From Lophius americanus (taxonomy: Eukaryota > Chordata > Actinopteri > Lophiiformes > Lophiidae), in NCBI GenBank assembly GCA_037951165.1, contig JBBDHG010000133.1:455501-519500 (forward strand): DNA of 64,000 bases, in the 5' to 3' direction. The notes under the pieces were generated by a model. The model had not been told where the DNA came from. It was given only the letters and a program-made list of their open reading frames with translations, and made no database searches. The position numbers were made by a program, and so were the translations under genes. Positions 61,405-64,000 of the stretch are shown one piece after another; the stretch's first letter is position 1; each line of letters starts with the position of its first letter.

Positions 61405-63805
61405 ACAACAAGCCCTTACCACCACAGTAAAAATTATTCTGCCCGCTTCAATAGACATGGTTGGTAGGAAAAATGTATATGCATCCGTCTGCCCAACTTT
61501 GTTCACATCAGGTACGTGAGGGGAAATTAATTTGTGGAGGGCATTTATGAGGCTTGACTATTTATACTGGTACGACAGGTGAGCAAATATTGGATGTAAA
61601 TTGCGGGCTAGAAGTGGGGTTGATTGGAAACGCATAAGGAGTGACAGGTCCTTGAATGTGAAGAAGAAACGCCCGAATTGTAAAAAGAATCACGGCAGCT
61701 GGAAAAGATATTGTGTTAGAATTATTGTTTCATTGATCGACAGGCGTCGGCATGCATACTTGACATGCACCAACTTCTTAAACGGATTACTGATCCATTC
61801 CTGTGCACACCTTGGGTCATTTGCACTAGGGAAACTACGTGATTGTGCACCAAATGGGATAAGGATGCTCCCTTCCTTCTGAGTTTCTTCCAAAATCTCA
61901 AGAAGTGGGGAAAGATGTAGCACAACCAGACTGGAATAAAAGAAAGATCCAAATCAGGTTGTTTTCTTGTGTCCCAGTAGCAAATGTTTTGCTGCACATC
62001 TCTGGTTCTGGCCCTGGTGGTACGATGACCATTGCTCTTATACTATCTTGTATAAAAATCTCACTTAAGAAAAATAATTCCTGGCCTGGGCTTTTTAAAT
62101 ACGGAAATCAATAAGAATCCTATAGGTGTTTTTAAGACTTGACATGTATGCATAGCTGGAAACGGTGATCTTTAAACTCTATTTCCAGTTTGTTTCCTCC
62201 TCTACCAGCATCTATCCTTCTACAAATGTGTGTGTTTCCTATTGATTCTGCTGGGGCCACTTATTTATTCGGCAGTTTTGTATTTACTTTTTATTAAACA
62301 AATCCTGCTGCTTTGATTGCTTTATAACACTCCATTTTGCCTCATTAAAATCGTCTGAGAGATCTCGGCTCAGTGCCATTCCAGGAAGTACAACTTCATT
62401 GTTATACTTCTTCATGTGTATGCAGGTGAGGAGTTATTCTGACTGTTCTTCTCTGCTTGCATCTCCTTGCCTGCATCCCTTTAAGTGCCCACTTTTGTCA
62501 GTATTACAGAGGGTTACCGCACCCATGTGAGCGTATACGTAATCATCAGTGCAAAGAGCTTGTCTCCATTCATTTTTAATGAGCAATGAGGCTGTGTTGC
62601 TCCATTAATAGAGAATAAGAACTTCCATCAGCTGGCACATAAAAGCCTTGTTCTCCGCATCTGGGATGTAGACTATACTGCGAAAGGCAGTTAATGATGG
62701 CTCCCGGTCTGCGCTGACAATAACTCAGAGAGCTGGAGATGGACAGAATGAAATAAGTAGGGAGAGGGGAGGATTGGAGGGGCGGAGAGCAAGGTTGGGA
62801 GAAAGGCACAAGGGAGCCCTTCAGCTCTGACAACACTGTCAGTGTGAGGCAATGAGGCTTAGCTACAGGTGCTGTTGTTTCAGTGGGATTCATTAGCATG
62901 AGACTTTTCTGTATGACGCTATATTAGCACATCTGTTCATTCGTGTGTATGTTTTTGTGTAGATCTTTCTATGCAAAAGGAAAGAAAGAACCGTTTTACA
63001 ATCTGGTGATTTTTTTGTTGTTGTGGTTTTTATTTACAAAGATTCGGCTATTCCCTTCAATTCCAAAACATTTTACTCACCTCAGGTATTTGCTGAGATT
63101 CGGGAGTGAGATAGTTCTGTCTTACAGATGTTCTACAGGGAGAGGTAGATGAGTGGTCAAGACAGTTCAAAAGTTTTTATTGAGCTACCACTTCCACTCT
63201 ATTGTCTGCACCGCTGCTTTAATTATTAATCATCACTCCAACGAAAAGCTTTGGACGGAGTTGAAGTAGGCTTTTAAAATCAAATCATTTAAATGTGATT
63301 CTTTATTTGTCTCCCAAAAAGAGGTCGTACAATACTAAGTTTGCTACAATTAGCTGATAAATCCATTAGCTGATCAAGAGAAAAGTAACCAGTAACTATT
63401 CTGTTAATGTATCCATGGATGGATCATTCTGCAACTACCTTGGGTTCTGAAAAAATATAGGTTTGTTTAAATAATCTAACATTTGTGAAAATAATCTGCA
63501 TACTGATCAAAAATGAAAGTGCTCATCGGCTGCTGCCCAAAATGTCACCACATCTCCATCTGTCACCACTGATGTTGCAGATTGAAATACTCACAACTAT
63601 CAACTAATAATATTGAGGAAACATTATGAAAACTAGACAGTAATCAATGAGCAGAATGGAAAAGAAATAGGTCCTGAACGCTACAGTAGTAGTTGTCCCT
63701 GTTGTCTCACGAAAGGAGGTCTGGGTCCAGGCCAGGACCTTCCTGCTTGGACTTCCCTCTGATTAGAACTAACTCCTACAGTACACTAGCGTGCCATCTA
63801 GGTGA
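61405..63805. other. Intronic, no gene recognised
   Basis: The minus-strand frames at 61690-61997 show no domain I can name. The block at 61795-61870 resembles the one at 51510-51570 and may be repeat. No gene is supported. Confidence 0.4.
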
Positions 63806-63809
63806 CTTG

Positions 63810-63968
63810 GTGCCTGTAGGTTTAAATGTGAGTGTGAAAGGTTCTTTGTTGGATGAAGTGGCTACTTGTCCAGCTTGTTTGCTGACTCTTGCAAAATGCC
63901 AGCCGGGATGGGCTCAAGCAACCCTGCAGAGGATAAGCGATAACAGAAAATGTATGGATGGATGGGTC
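63810..63968 (+). repeat. Fish SINE/LINE 3'-tail repeat (GGATGGATGG family), copy 2
   Basis: GTGAGTGTGAAAGGTTCTTT, CCAGCCGGGATGGGCTCAAG, CAACCCTGCAGAGGATAAGC, GATAACAGAAAATGTATGG and ATGGATGGG follow the order of the common teleost tail. It is opposite in orientation to the copy at 23720. Confidence 0.8.
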
Positions 63969-64000
63969 CCAAAAGTTATATTTTGCAATGTTTGAAATAT

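Larger units (their letters stand above)
20211..64000 (+). other. kcnd3: Start of a very large kcnd3 intron, runs off the window
   Basis: GTAAGA at 20211 is a strong donor. I looked for the continuation expected next (a YGDMVPKT-like peptide behind an AG) and found none to the window end, so the intron is at least 43.8 kb. Large introns after this exon are known for vertebrate KCND genes. The interior is AT-rich and full of decayed repeats, listed separately. I cannot exclude a small nested gene or RNA. Confidence 0.75.

Overview
The window looks like one stretch of a teleost fish nuclear chromosome. It has AT-rich non-coding sequence, very long (GT)n, (GA)n and poly-G tracts, and several interspersed repeat families that I recognise as typical of bony fish. 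These include Tc1-like relics, RTE and L2/CR1-like LINE tails, a Ty3/Gypsy relic and fish SINE/LINE tails. I cannot name the species. No prokaryotic gene organisation, CRISPR array, operon or plasmid/phage feature is present.

One protein-coding gene is clearly supported: the 5' part of a Shal-type (Kv4) voltage-gated potassium channel on the + strand, best matched to kcnd3 (Kv4.3). The layout I infer is a 5'UTR exon ending at 18222, an 809-base intron (18223-19031), and a first coding exon from 19032 with the ATG at 19108 and a GT donor after 20210. That exon encodes the N-terminal KChIP-binding segment, the T1 tetramerisation domain, S1-S5 and the pore helix. It stops inside the selectivity-filter glycine codon. 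No later coding exon was recognised, so 20211-64000 is read as part of a very large intron.

Region 1-17150 lies upstream of the gene and holds only repeats and unexplained AT-rich DNA. From 8900 to 10332 there is a cluster of retroelement debris: a frameshifted Gypsy pol relic, a LINE 3' tail and a tRNA-Thr-like fragment. Region 17150-18222 is the probable promoter and 5'UTR, with a promoter-proximal perfect hairpin, a (GA)n/(TCC)n tract and upstream ORFs. One upstream ORF is created only by splicing.

The intron from 20211 contains Tc1-like relics, a 17-bp minisatellite, a possible hAT-like relic, an RTE LINE relic with an internal deletion, an element bounded by inverted repeats, and several long microsatellites. 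It also has a perfect 14-bp-arm hairpin and an unexplained GC-richer block. All four Tc1-like relics in the window share one orientation.

I found no convincing new biological system. The items most worth checking are the splice-created upstream ORF, the perfect hairpins, the co-oriented transposon relics, the three-copy repeat family and the unexplained GC-richer block.
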